Shown piece by piece: positions 18,359 to 27,188 of a stretch of 41,043 bases of DNA. Source of the stretch: Rhodopirellula sp. (GTDB taxonomy: Bacteria > Planctomycetota > Planctomycetia > Pirellulales > Pirellulaceae). The stretch is taken from contig NZVD01000060.1 of assembly GCA_002701385.1 (NCBI GenBank), positions 192,138-233,180 of the forward strand, given 5' to 3'. How positions within the stretch are numbered: position 1 is the stretch's first letter; each line of letters opens with the position of its first letter. The notes under the pieces are model-generated. The model saw only the letters and a list, made by a program, of their open reading frames with translations. It did not search any database and was not told the DNA's origin. The translations under genes and the position numbers were made by a program.

Positions 18359-18387
18359 TTGTGAGCGGTTGGTGAAATTCCTATAAT
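18359..18387 (+). promoter_or_regulatory. Sigma-70-type promoter for the DUF2617-like gene
   Basis: TTGTGA (18359-18364) and a perfect TATAAT (18382-18387) are 17 bp apart. Transcription would start near 18394 and give a leader of about 125 nt before the GTG at 18518. That leader contains a 19-codon open frame starting with ATG at 18422, with no strong ribosome binding site, so its translation is doubtful. Confidence 0.6.
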
Positions 18388-18517
18388 GGTCTCTACACAG
18401 AGAAGAGCATCGAAGCAAACAATGTCACGGTTGGACGCTTCGGTAGAACACAATCGAAATATTACATCCTCTGGAATCTAGGCAATTCTGCGGGATTACA
18501 AATACGGGAACCACGGT

Positions 18518-19051
18518 GTGCTTTCACTAAGACCGAAAGTCAAGGAACTTACATTCCAGCTCTTCTCACGCTCTCTTCACCCAGAACTATTCGACGTCTT
18601 TAAGACTCGTCAAATTCAGCGAGGAAGTTATAACGCGCAGGTTGATATTACCCGCGACGGGCATGTTATTACATTTCAGCACGATGGCACCACCATCGCT
18701 GAAGTGTCATCCGCCCAATCGCAACCTCTGCCCCAACGACGACGCTTACTCGCGCATCCCATTGCCGGAGAGCGCAACGAAGCTCTGAACTGTCGAGGCA
18801 TTGAGTATCAAACCAGCTTTCAATTGGAAGTGGTTCCTCAAGAGGTGTTCTGGGCATTTCAACAGGAATTGAGTCAGGATAGCGAACTCCGCGGAATGGT
18901 TCACTTCTTTGATAACAGTGGCCGAATGGCAACTGGAGCGATGAGTTACATCAATCTAGAAACTCGCCAGAACAGCTTACTCGTGCAGGCATTTCATACA
19001 TTCCCAGATGACTTGGCCATTATCAAAAGCCAATCAGTCTTTAGTGTCTAA
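18518..19051 (+). CDS. DUF2617-like protein of unknown function
   Basis: A 177-residue soluble protein without signal peptide or membrane segment. It starts with GTG at 18518, with GGGAA about 7 bp upstream. The central segment (GIEYQTSFQLEVVPQEVFWAF near residue 95) and the C-terminal pattern of an FHTFPD box followed by a short polar strand recall DUF2617 proteins; I hold this assignment with moderate confidence only. No catalytic residues are evident. A good promoter lies about 125 bp upstream, so it is probably transcribed on its own. It is convergent with the CPBP protease gene, with 42 bp between their stop codons. Confidence 0.65.
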   Translation: MLSLRPKVKELTFQLFSRSLHPELFDVFKTRQIQRGSYNAQVDITRDGHVITFQHDGTTIAEVSSAQSQPLPQRRRLLAHPIAGERNEALNCRGIEYQTSFQLEVVPQEVFWAFQQELSQDSELRGMVHFFDNSGRMATGAMSYINLETRQNSLLVQAFHTFPDDLAIIKSQSVFSV

Positions 19052-19093
19052 ACTTGATCGTCCCCGCGATTCCAACTTCTGGGAGTCTCGGAG

Positions 19094-19822
19094 CTAATAG
19101 AACACTTCGACCGCAATGTTGTATAAAGCGTGAGCTCCAACAGCCATACCAAATCCACGCTTCAAAAACACGACGCTTAGAATCAACCCGACTAGAAAGC
19201 GGAAAGCGAAAGTAAACCAATCCTGCTCCACTCCAATCGAATGAGCAGCCGTAAAACAAAGGCTGACAAGCACGACACCGAGGCTGTAGGCAATCCAGGT
19301 TTTCAATTCAATTCGCAACAACACCCAGATCATCGCTGGTAAAAGTAGCAGCCTGAAAAACAGCTCTTCGTAAATTCCGGCACCAACCATCGCCAGAAGT
19401 TGATGTAGATTGGTGTTCGCATCTGTCTCAGCTGCAAGCCAGGCCGCAGCAGGGGTGCTCGCAAAATAGGAAATGGTACTCAGGACCCAATGTTGTATTT
19501 GAAAGACGCCAATCAGGATGGCCGCATAGCCGACACATTCGATGAACATCCCGGGCAGGCATTGCCAGTCTACTTTCCAACGCAACTTCGAGAGATGATG
19601 CCAACCGAGCAGCACAGCGCAGGATAAGATCGGAAGTAGGAAGTACTGACTAAAACCCGCCCGTTGAAGCAACTCTCGGAGCCAGATATCAGCCAGATTA
19701 CGATACGGGTCTCCACTAAACCAAAGGCCTGCTTCGTAGAGAAACAGCCAGGGCAGAAAGAACACTAAGTTGTTTAGAGGTGTTCGGGAAAGTTGTAGAT
19801 AGCTGCCTGAAGTGGATGACAA
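19094..19822 (-). CDS. CPBP family intramembrane metalloprotease (Abi-type)
   Basis: A 242-residue protein with several hydrophobic helices. The CPBP (CaaX protease / bacteriocin-processing) signatures are present. Motif 1 is E-E-L-F-F-R near residue 152, motif 2 is F-T-A-A-H-S near 200, and motif 3 is HALYN near the C-terminus. Glu and His residues in these motifs form the presumed active site within the membrane. Bacterial members can process peptides or prenylated proteins, but most have no known substrate. The start is the TTG at 19822; no ATG fits the frame near the N-terminus. It follows the TPR gene by 38 bp on the same strand. Confidence 0.85.
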   Translation of the reverse strand: MSSTSGSYLQLSRTPLNNLVFFLPWLFLYEAGLWFSGDPYRNLADIWLRELLQRAGFSQYFLLPILSCAVLLGWHHLSKLRWKVDWQCLPGMFIECVGYAAILIGVFQIQHWVLSTISYFASTPAAAWLAAETDANTNLHQLLAMVGAGIYEELFFRLLLLPAMIWVLLRIELKTWIAYSLGVVLVSLCFTAAHSIGVEQDWFTFAFRFLVGLILSVVFLKRGFGMAVGAHALYNIAVEVFY

Positions 19823-19860
19823 AACTCAATTCCCAAAGAAGATCACACAAAGACCTGACA

Positions 19861-21711
19861 CTAACCTTGTCGTTGCTGTTGATCTTTTAATGCCTGACGA
19901 AAAACGTTGAGTTGTCGCCGCATTCCCAAGCTTCCCGGATCCATATCAACAGCCTGCTGTTGGTACTTCACTGCGTTTTCGTAATCCTTTGCTCCAAAAT
20001 AACAGTGCCCTAGCGTATCCAGATAGCTAGCGGATTCCCAATTTCTGAGTTCGAGTGACTTCCGACTATACTCTACCGCTCGCTGATAATCACCGGTCGT
20101 ATTACCCACCAGCCAGGCATATTGGTTGAATGCTCTGGCAAGGTCCCATTGCAGCCGTGATTTTTGTAATCGATCGAGCGTATTTTTGATCTTCGTTTCA
20201 ACGGCTTTAATTCCGGCTTCATGGAAATCTGCCGACGTCCGAATGGCCTTCAGTGTCATCGCCTCAAACACCTCATCCGATTCTTCGTAACGATACATCG
20301 CAATGAGAATATCGCCATCATTGGGATCCTCTGCCAATCCGGCTTCCAAACACTCTCTTTGCTTCCCCCATTCCTTTCGACTTGCGTGGTCACAAGCTCG
20401 AAAATACCAATAACGGGAGACAAACGATTCCATCTGTGAATAAAAGCGAATCACCGATTGCTTCACATCATCATTTTCCCGATTCTCCACAACGGGTTCG
20501 AACACTAATCTTGCTCGATCCTCGTCCTTCAAATCATGATAGAGCTCGCCCAGTAATATTCGCATTCGAATGCCTACTTCAGATTCCAGCGGTGAATGCT
20601 CGATACCTTGTTCATATTCTGCGATGGCCCATTGATGATGCTGTCGACGAGTCAAAAAAGAGGCGATCGCTATATGGGCATCCAGATCAGCAGGCTTTAT
20701 TGCCAGCGCCCTTGCCGCTTGTTCATCAGCTCGCTCCTGATTTCCTCCCTGTAGAAACGCCTCGGCAAGACGATACATCAGTTCCGGGTATTCCTGAAAT
20801 TCAACTGGAAAACGGTCGGCGATTACCTCAGCAAACATCCAACTCTTTTCATTCGCAAACCAGTCAATTGCCTCGATCAGTTGATCTCGAGAGCCGTCCA
20901 AAAGGTTGACGCTCCGGCGAGCCACCACGGCGGCCTGATCCTCCAACTCCAATTGTCTCAGAAGCCTGAACTCCCAACGCAACAGCTCCCGAACCAAACT
21001 CCGGCTTGTATGACCGGGAAAAGTGGTCAACAACTGTTCTTCTTTCCGGCCGAGTCGATCCCAAACGACGACGGAACTTTCCGGGTCTATTAAGCTTTCT
21101 GCATAAGCCTTCATCCATTGCGCGGCGGTTCGGGCACTCTGGTCATGCAATTCTCTAAGCTGGTCAGCGAAGATCTGGCGTTGCTCTGAGGATTCTGGCA
21201 GCGTCATATTCATTACCTGCAAAGCAGCATACCGCGATTGGCGACCATCAGATTCGAATCGAACCATTCTGCTAAGGGCGTTCAGGCCTTTTGCTTCTGG
21301 CAAGGAAGCTAACTGCTCCATTAAACTGCGTCGGCCTGTGGGATTGTTGTCTTCATATTTCGCCAGTAGGCGACGTACTTCAGGAGCATCGGTTCGCAAT
21401 GCCCACTGCACTTGCAGACTGCGGATGAGATACTTGGCTCGCTTGGCAACTTCAATGTCGTTGTGAGTTTGAGCTTCGTGTAACTGATCAAAAGCGATTA
21501 AACCCATCTCTCGCAGTTTACTTTGCGCAAACTCGCGAGACGTAAAATCCGCATCTCCAAGTTGCTCGATAAGAGAATCAATCTCCGTCTTATCAGCAAC
21601 GATCTGATCCTGAGCGATTACTGACTGGCTGGCAAGAATGACCACGCCGATGCCGAATAAACACCAGAACCATTGTCTCGGTCGTGTTAACCAACGAGTA
21701 GGTTTAGTCAT
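19861..21711 (-). CDS. Exported TPR-repeat protein with HEAT-like N-terminal region
   Basis: A 616-residue protein when read from the ATG at 21711. That start has AAAG upstream and leads straight into a signal sequence (WFWCLFGIGVVILASQSVIA). An in-frame TTG at 21732 is a weaker alternative. After the signal, residues 40-130 form alpha-helical repeats of the LIEQLGDADFTSREFAQSKLREMG type, common in planctomycete exported proteins. From about residue 300 to the end there are several tetratricopeptide repeats, including ALAIKPADLDAHIAIASFL, SLETLGHCYFGAKDYENAVKYQQQAV-type and the final DPGS pattern. No enzyme motif is seen; a protein-interaction role in the periplasm is inferred. It follows the receiver-domain gene by 33 bp. 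Confidence 0.75.
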   Translation of the reverse strand: MTKPTRWLTRPRQWFWCLFGIGVVILASQSVIAQDQIVADKTEIDSLIEQLGDADFTSREFAQSKLREMGLIAFDQLHEAQTHNDIEVAKRAKYLIRSLQVQWALRTDAPEVRRLLAKYEDNNPTGRRSLMEQLASLPEAKGLNALSRMVRFESDGRQSRYAALQVMNMTLPESSEQRQIFADQLRELHDQSARTAAQWMKAYAESLIDPESSVVVWDRLGRKEEQLLTTFPGHTSRSLVRELLRWEFRLLRQLELEDQAAVVARRSVNLLDGSRDQLIEAIDWFANEKSWMFAEVIADRFPVEFQEYPELMYRLAEAFLQGGNQERADEQAARALAIKPADLDAHIAIASFLTRRQHHQWAIAEYEQGIEHSPLESEVGIRMRILLGELYHDLKDEDRARLVFEPVVENRENDDVKQSVIRFYSQMESFVSRYWYFRACDHASRKEWGKQRECLEAGLAEDPNDGDILIAMYRYEESDEVFEAMTLKAIRTSADFHEAGIKAVETKIKNTLDRLQKSRLQWDLARAFNQYAWLVGNTTGDYQRAVEYSRKSLELRNWESASYLDTLGHCYFGAKDYENAVKYQQQAVDMDPGSLGMRRQLNVFRQALKDQQQRQG

Positions 21712-21744
21712 GACTATCTTTATATTTGACAACGAATGAATTCG

Positions 21745-22182
21745 TTAGGACCGCTGTTCCATCTCTTCGATGTACTTTCGAAGTCGCTCAACTTCATCCG
21801 TGACTCCCTTTAGCTTCAGCATATTCTGAACGCGTTTAACCAATTCAATCTGATTCACAGGTTTAGATAAAAAGTCATCTGTACCAGCTTGAACCGCTCG
21901 CTCAATATCTCCACGTTCATTGAGTGCCGTCACCATTAACACCATCGTCCTCTTCAATTCAGGGTCCGACTTAATTTGTTGACATACCTCAAAGCCGTTA
22001 AGTTTCGGCATCATGATATCCAACAGCAACAGATCCGGTTGAAAAGACTGGACTTTATCGAGTGTATCCTGACCATCGACAGCGAAATCCACTTCGCAAT
22101 CCAAGTCGGCCAAGTAAGCATCCAGCAATTCGCAATTTGCTTGATTATCGTCAGCGATCAGAATTCGACTTATCTGTGACAT
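21745..22182 (-). CDS. Single-domain response regulator (receiver protein)
   Basis: A 145-residue CheY-like receiver with no output domain. The acidic pair is D11-D12, the phosphoacceptor is D55 in LLLLDIMMPKLNG, the switch Thr is T85 in VTAL, and the conserved Lys is K107 in FLSKPV. The last 20 residues (VTDEVERLRKYIEEMEQR) form a short amphipathic helix that could act in dimer or partner binding. The receiver resembles the first domain of PleD-type regulators. No histidine kinase gene is near. Upstream is a long hairpin leader, and glyA ends 127 bp before its start. No clear ribosome binding site precedes the ATG. Confidence 0.88.
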   Translation of the reverse strand: MSQISRILIADDNQANCELLDAYLADLDCEVDFAVDGQDTLDKVQSFQPDLLLLDIMMPKLNGFEVCQQIKSDPELKRTMVLMVTALNERGDIERAVQAGTDDFLSKPVNQIELVKRVQNMLKLKGVTDEVERLRKYIEEMEQRS

Positions 22183-22214
22183 AGTATTGTTTAGCCCAAC
22201 GGCGTACGTTCAAG

Positions 22215-22254
22215 GAGGTACCGGCACTTTCCCGTCGAAAGCACCGAAGTACTC
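22215..22254 (-). promoter_or_regulatory. Long hairpin in the leader of the response regulator gene
   Basis: Minus-strand RNA can form a 10-bp stem (CGGUGCUUUC with GAAAGUGCCG, two G-U pairs, 5-nt loop) extended by GAG/CUC and UAC/GUA pairs with small bulges. It is followed by CCUCCUUG rather than a U-tract, so it is not a standard terminator of glyA. It could be an attenuator, an RNA processing site or a cis element for the receiver gene. Confidence 0.4.
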
Positions 22255-22309
22255 TTTATATCGTACTAAATATCAAATCTATCCGACAAAGAAAGGACAA
22301 GAATAGTCA

Positions 22310-23554
22310 TCACTGGTCAGCAGGGACAGGAAATTGCTCGCAAAGTGCGTTGACGTCCTGCTGGATCGACTGATGCAATGCTTCATCCTCAGGGTTCTTT
22401 AATGCTGACACAATCCAATTCCCAACGGATTTCATTTCATCGCTTCCCATCCCACGACTTGTCAGAGCGGGCGTTCCAATACGTACACCTGATGGGTCGT
22501 TTGGCTTGCGTTGATCAAATGGCAGCATGTTCTTGTTCGTCGTGATTCCACAGCGATCTAAAATCTCTTCCGCCGTGCGGCCTCCAATTCCCAGTGAAGC
22601 AAAGACGTTGACTAGCATCAGATGGTTGTCCGTCCCACCGCTCACTAATGTCACGCCACCACTGATGAGCGAATCAGCCAAAGTCCGAGCATTGTCTACC
22701 ACCTGCTGACCATAGGCTTTGAAATCATCCGTCAACGCTTCGCCAAAACAAATCGCCTTTCCAGCAATAATGTGCATCAGCGGACCGCCCTGCAAACCAG
22801 GAAAGACACTACGGTTAATACTTTTAGCATATTCTTCCTTACACAACACCATGCCGCCGCGTGGACCTCGCAACGTCTTATGCGTCGTCGTTGTTACAAA
22901 GTCGGCACATTCAACGGGATTGTGATGCACACCTGCTGCCACTAAGCCAGCATAATGCGCCATATCCACGAATAGCTTGGCGCCAACATCCTCTGCAATC
23001 TGTGCGAATTCTTCATGCGGAATTTCACGTGGATACGCACTGGCTCCGGCAACGATCAGCTTGGGTTGATGCTCTTTTGCTAAACGCGATACCTGGTCTA
23101 AATCCAACCGATGGGTTTCTGGATCGACGCCGTAACTAACGAAATCATAGAGAATTCCTGAAACATTGAGGTGCATCCCATGCGTGAGATGTCCACCATG
23201 TGCCAGATCAAGTCCGAGCACCTTATCACCATGCTCTAAGCAAGAGAGATAGACTGCCGTGTTTGCCTGAGAACCTGAATGCGGTTGCACATTCACCGCT
23301 TCTGTCCCAAATAGCTGTTTGGCTCGATCAATCGCTATCGACTCGGCGGTATCAACATGTACGCAGCCACCATAGTATCGTCTACCAGGATAGCCCTCCG
23401 CGTATTTGTTGGTTAAAACACTACCACAGGCTTCCATGACGGCCCGGCTGGTGTAGTTCTCACTGGCAATTAATTCGAGTCCGGATCGTTGTCGAACTTC
23501 TTCAGATTGGATCGAGGCAAATACGGCTGGATCTTGTGACTGTAAAATGCTCAT
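22310..23554 (-). CDS. glyA: Serine hydroxymethyltransferase
   Basis: A 414-residue pyridoxal-phosphate enzyme that interconverts serine and glycine while charging tetrahydrofolate with a one-carbon unit. The family N-terminus [27 protein letters not shown] is clear. The PLP lysine is in [14 protein letters not shown] near residue 225. [14 protein letters not shown] and the C-terminal GTPALTSRG also match GlyA. I chose the ATG at 23554 because AGAAG lies 5 bp upstream and the next residues match the family start; the ATG at 23581 would add nine residues with no ribosome binding site. It is followed at 127 bp by the receiver-domain gene. Confidence 0.96.
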   Translation of the reverse strand: MSILQSQDPAVFASIQSEEVRQRSGLELIASENYTSRAVMEACGSVLTNKYAEGYPGRRYYGGCVHVDTAESIAIDRAKQLFGTEAVNVQPHSGSQANTAVYLSCLEHGDKVLGLDLAHGGHLTHGMHLNVSGILYDFVSYGVDPETHRLDLDQVSRLAKEHQPKLIVAGASAYPREIPHEEFAQIAEDVGAKLFVDMAHYAGLVAAGVHHNPVECADFVTTTTHKTLRGPRGGMVLCKEEYAKSINRSVFPGLQGGPLMHIIAGKAICFGEALTDDFKAYGQQVVDNARTLADSLISGGVTLVSGGTDNHLMLVNVFASLGIGGRTAEEILDRCGITTNKNMLPFDQRKPNDPSGVRIGTPALTSRGMGSDEMKSVGNWIVSALKNPEDEALHQSIQQDVNALCEQFPVPADQ

Positions 23555-23665
23555 AAACTCTTCTAATCGTCTTGTTGTCATTGCGTAGTACCAGCCGCTG
23601 TAGCCAATACACTATCAAAATTGTTGAATCCCAAACTTAAATCGTCAATCGGGCATCTTGGTAAT

Positions 23666-25270
23666 TCACTGATCCTGCCCCAATAAAGACAACTTAACTT
23701 CTACATTACCTTGATTCTCGGCCAGTTCAGCAGGGGAGTCGTTGACTCGGAAATACAGTACACCATCCTGAGGAATTTCGATATCACCTCCCGTTCCGAT
23801 TGCTCCCGTGGACAACAGGCCCGTTAATCCTGTTTGTTGGAGGTTATCGATTGCCACAAGTAAGGTGCCCAGCGGGTATCCGCCGTGATACCGTATAGAC
23901 ACGCCACCCGCTTCGGATTCCCAAACGGTCGATTGGGCCTGACCCTCGGTGCCTTCGGGATCATCGGCTTGCTCCCTATAAATAACAAATCGGCCTGTGG
24001 CTGTGACTCGAATCTTCATTCCCTGTGTCACATATAGTCCTGTGGATTGCCAGCCACGGTCAGCATGCACCTGAAAAGTCTGCTCGCTAGGTAAGTCTGC
24101 ATACTGCTGAACTTCTACATCCTCAATCGCTTCCCGGGCAATATCATATCCATATTCCATGTTCATTACGAAGAGCTGCCACTCTTGTCGCACCTTAAAC
24201 CACTCTTCTCCATAGGTCTCGACCAGACTAATCGAAAACTGGCCCGAAGAATCACCTGCATGTTCAATGTGTTTACGAAAGATCGCTTGAAACTGCGGAT
24301 GCTGATCAAGGAATTTGGCGGCGGCCCAGCTCCAACCATAGGCTTCCACGTTTAGGTGAGCATTACTGCCGTATTGCATGACCTCTTCGATCATTTTTCC
24401 TTTTTGAGCCGCGACATCGTCCTTGACGATCTTTACTCTTCCCCAAAACGGCACTTCATTTTTGTCTGCTGGAAAAGTATTGAGCGTCAACTTTGCTCCG
24501 TCCCAATGGTGAGTTGCTAGCAATTCGGCCATGCCTTCCATGTACCACGGCGGACCAGCTCCCTGAAAGAACCGTAACATAAAGGAATGAGTTCCCTCGT
24601 GCAGAAGTAGGTGCCGGCGGTAATATTCGCTGGGTTGCTCTTTCAGAAAAATGCGATCACCCAAGGCATAACCATGTTGGAATTTGGGCAAGACCTGAGG
24701 CAACAGTCCCGCACGCTCGAATTTTTCCAAGTCCTGAATCACGCAAGCTCGTACCTGCCAGTCGGCAACTTTTTGCAGCTCAATGTCGAAGTAATCGCAG
24801 AACTGGGTAGTCGCCTTATCAAAAAGCTCCGGCAAGCTACGTAACTCATCATCCAATGGAATATCCGTGTGAAGAATGAGTCGCTTGCCAGCGATCGTGC
24901 GAATTCCGTGCGCGAGTAATTTCTCCGCGTCAACTTGAAGCTGTTTGGCCTCTGCATCAGGCCCTTGGAATTGAACGGGCAGTGGAGCGACTTTGGGACC
25001 GTCTTCCTGGCGCGAGGGTGGCTCCGGAGTAGAACTGCTTGTCTGATGGCCGGCAGAATGCTGTGGCTCGTCTAATTCTCGAGGAACAAGAGGTGGGTTA
25101 GGAGACTGGTCTTTCGTCTCAACAGGAGATGAGGGTGAGGAGGCGTGGTCAGAAACAGCTGTTTCTTTCGACTCACATCCAGCCAAAACGCCTAGCAACA
25201 GCAGCACGCACACCAACAACGATCCCTTTAGCCCTCGCGGGCCAATGGCAGATTGGAATCGTTGGTTCAT
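23666..25270 (-). CDS. Lipoprotein with gluzincin-type peptidase and PA-IL-like lectin domain
   Basis: A 534-residue predicted lipoprotein. The lipobox L-A-G-C ends at C32. A Ser/Pro/Glu-rich linker runs to about residue 100. The central domain has H-E-G-T-H near residue 225 and a Glu about 20 residues later in WYMEGMAELL, the zinc-binding layout of gluzincin metallopeptidases of the MA clan. The C-terminal 135 residues resemble the PA-IL (LecA) galactose-binding lectin fold, with a VTATGRF strand, SIRYHGGYPLGTLLVAI, and the YFRVNDSPAELAENQG calcium/sugar loop. The combination suggests a surface peptidase aimed at glycosylated targets, which is inference. It begins 2 bp after the helicase stop, so the two are co-transcribed. 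Confidence 0.75.
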   Translation of the reverse strand: MNQRFQSAIGPRGLKGSLLVCVLLLLGVLAGCESKETAVSDHASSPSSPVETKDQSPNPPLVPRELDEPQHSAGHQTSSSTPEPPSRQEDGPKVAPLPVQFQGPDAEAKQLQVDAEKLLAHGIRTIAGKRLILHTDIPLDDELRSLPELFDKATTQFCDYFDIELQKVADWQVRACVIQDLEKFERAGLLPQVLPKFQHGYALGDRIFLKEQPSEYYRRHLLLHEGTHSFMLRFFQGAGPPWYMEGMAELLATHHWDGAKLTLNTFPADKNEVPFWGRVKIVKDDVAAQKGKMIEEVMQYGSNAHLNVEAYGWSWAAAKFLDQHPQFQAIFRKHIEHAGDSSGQFSISLVETYGEEWFKVRQEWQLFVMNMEYGYDIAREAIEDVEVQQYADLPSEQTFQVHADRGWQSTGLYVTQGMKIRVTATGRFVIYREQADDPEGTEGQAQSTVWESEAGGVSIRYHGGYPLGTLLVAIDNLQQTGLTGLLSTGAIGTGGDIEIPQDGVLYFRVNDSPAELAENQGNVEVKLSLLGQDQ

Positions 25271-25272
25271 AT

Positions 25273-26547
25273 TTATAATCTCCGACGGTGTTTCTTCGGA
25301 CCCCGACCACGCATCGCCGCGACTGCCGCCAGCCTTTCCGGCTTCACTTCCTGCTTTACTTCCCGTTTTAATTCCATCCCTTCCATATAAACCTGTTCGA
25401 GCAATTGGTTTATACGGATTTCAATACGGGTTAAAAGCTCGCCGTCATCTTCCGACACAAATGTGTAAGCAACTCCTTCCTTACCCATTCGGCCGGTCCG
25501 TCCGATTCGATGCACGTAATCATCACAATCTTCAGGTGTATCAAAATTGATGATGTGAGAAATGCTGGTAACATCAATCCCACGTCCAACAACGTCAGTT
25601 GCCACTAATATTTTAAGGCGTTCATCGCGAAATTTCTTCATTACGCGATCCCGAGCTGGTTGGTTCATGTCGCCGTGAATACAACCAACATGATCGAATA
25701 AATCCTTCAATCGCTTGGCTAACTTGTCTGTGCCACGTTTCGTTCGACAAAATATAATTGCCTGAGCAGGCTTCTCGCGATTGATTAACCGTTCCAGTAA
25801 TTCAAACTTCTTAACCTTGTCGACGGAAAAGTAAAATTGCTCGATACTGTCGCCGGACACCGCATCCTTGGAAAAATCGAGGATGGTCGGCTCATGCATG
25901 TAACGTTTTGCTAGGCGTTCGATCGCTGGGGGCACGGTCGCACTTAGTAATAAAGTTTGACGATCCTTTCGGGAAACGCTGCTAAGGATCTTTTCAATGT
26001 CCGGCCGAAATCCGATGTCTAGCATCCGGTCCGCTTCGTCCAATGTCACACACCAGGTTTCACGGAGGTCTAGTGTCTTGCGTCGAATGTGGTCGAGCAC
26101 CCGTCCTGGAGTACCTACCACTACCTGGACACCTCGCTTAATTTCTTCAATCTGCTTCTTAATGGAGTGCCCGCCGTAAATGGCGGCTGTCTTGAAGTCC
26201 ATGAAATAGGCAAGCTTCTCAAATTCGTTGCGTACCTGAACTGCCAACTCACGTGTCGGAACAAGCACTAAAGCCTGCACGGTTGCAATCTCATCTCGTG
26301 GTGCAAGTTGTTCTAGAATTGGAATCGTAAAGGCCGCTGTCTTACCAGTTCCAGTTTGCGCCTGACCCATCACATCCAAGCCCTCCAAAGCGGGAGGAAT
26401 CACTCCGGCTTGCACAGGCGAAGGGATCTCGTAACCGGCTCGTTCGAGTGCTTTCATCATCTCATCAGTCAGATCTAAATCCTTAAACGTGGATTCAGAT
26501 TCAGTGGCACTCTTGTTCGATGAGGATTTCTTTTCGGGCTTGTTCAT
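25273..26547 (-). CDS. DEAD-box ATP-dependent RNA helicase
   Basis: A 424-residue RNA helicase. The Q motif is FKDLDLTDEMMKALERAGYEIPSPVQ near residue 22-46. Motif I is AQTGTGKT near 63, Ia PTRELA near 95, II D-E-A-D near 170, III S-A-T near 203, V VGRGIDV near 320, and VI HRIGRTGR near 345. The C-terminal tail is short and basic (RGRGPKKHRRRL), as in RhlE-like helicases. It probably unwinds RNA duplexes in ribosome assembly or mRNA decay. An N-terminal low-complexity Ser/Lys stretch precedes the core. It lies between the TlpA-like gene and the lipoprotein gene on the same strand. Confidence 0.95.
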   Translation of the reverse strand: MNKPEKKSSSNKSATESESTFKDLDLTDEMMKALERAGYEIPSPVQAGVIPPALEGLDVMGQAQTGTGKTAAFTIPILEQLAPRDEIATVQALVLVPTRELAVQVRNEFEKLAYFMDFKTAAIYGGHSIKKQIEEIKRGVQVVVGTPGRVLDHIRRKTLDLRETWCVTLDEADRMLDIGFRPDIEKILSSVSRKDRQTLLLSATVPPAIERLAKRYMHEPTILDFSKDAVSGDSIEQFYFSVDKVKKFELLERLINREKPAQAIIFCRTKRGTDKLAKRLKDLFDHVGCIHGDMNQPARDRVMKKFRDERLKILVATDVVGRGIDVTSISHIINFDTPEDCDDYVHRIGRTGRMGKEGVAYTFVSEDDGELLTRIEIRINQLLEQVYMEGMELKREVKQEVKPERLAAVAAMRGRGPKKHRRRL

Positions 26548-26614
26548 TCAGTTCTCAAATTAATATGTTGTCCGTATACCTATAGCCTAGCGGGAATCCG
26601 CTCGACTGAGAATG

Positions 26615-27184
26615 TCAACCGTTGTGCACCAACTGATATACGCGGCGTTTAATGTCATCTATCGCCCGAGCAGCTGCTACGATTTTGCCATCGCGATCAA
26701 GCAACATCACTCGGGGAATTGAATCAACTTTGTACGCAGTGCCAAGCTTGAAGGCGTCTTCACCAAAGTACGTTGGCCAAGGTAAGTCAGGCTTCTGCGT
26801 AAAGAATGCGTCTAATTCCTCTCGTAAATCTGAACTAACACCGACAATTTGAAAGTCGTCGTGACGCAACTCTTCATTCAGCTCTTTCAAGTGCTCAATA
26901 TCTTCCAGACAATAAGGGCAATAGGTTGCCCAAAAATTGACCACCACCACCGATCCTTTGTAGTCCTTCAAATCAACGACGTCGCCGTGATAGCTGGTGC
27001 CAGAGTGATCAAACGCTTGCCCCACAAATTCGTCATATTCGGTCGGTTTCAGATTTCCAAATAATAGGGCGCCCACCAAAATCACCAAGACCGGAAGTAA
27101 AAACCTCAAGAGGGAATCGGACGAGTCCGCTTCCGCCTGGCCTAGTATATGCGATTCGTCTTTACGATCTTCGGAGGCTTCCAT
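26615..27184 (-). CDS. TlpA-like membrane-anchored thioredoxin
   Basis: A 189-residue protein from the ATG at 27184, which has GAGAGG about 10 bp upstream. An upstream ATG at 27250 would overlap the preceding gene by about 60 bp and adds a non-signal N-terminus. A single hydrophobic anchor (LLRFLLPVLVILVGALLFG) spans residues 25-43. The thioredoxin domain follows, with W-A-T-Y-C-P-Y-C at 85-92 and the cis-Pro in DSIPRVMLLD near 155. The AhpC/TSA-Redoxin-like layout is that of TlpA/ResA disulfide reductases. It probably reduces disulfides outside the membrane, for example in cytochrome c maturation. It starts 4 bp after the HEAT-like gene stop. Confidence 0.85.
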   Translation of the reverse strand: MEASEDRKDESHILGQAEADSSDSLLRFLLPVLVILVGALLFGNLKPTEYDEFVGQAFDHSGTSYHGDVVDLKDYKGSVVVVNFWATYCPYCLEDIEHLKELNEELRHDDFQIVGVSSDLREELDAFFTQKPDLPWPTYFGEDAFKLGTAYKVDSIPRVMLLDRDGKIVAAARAIDDIKRRVYQLVHNG

Positions 27185-27188
27185 ATTT

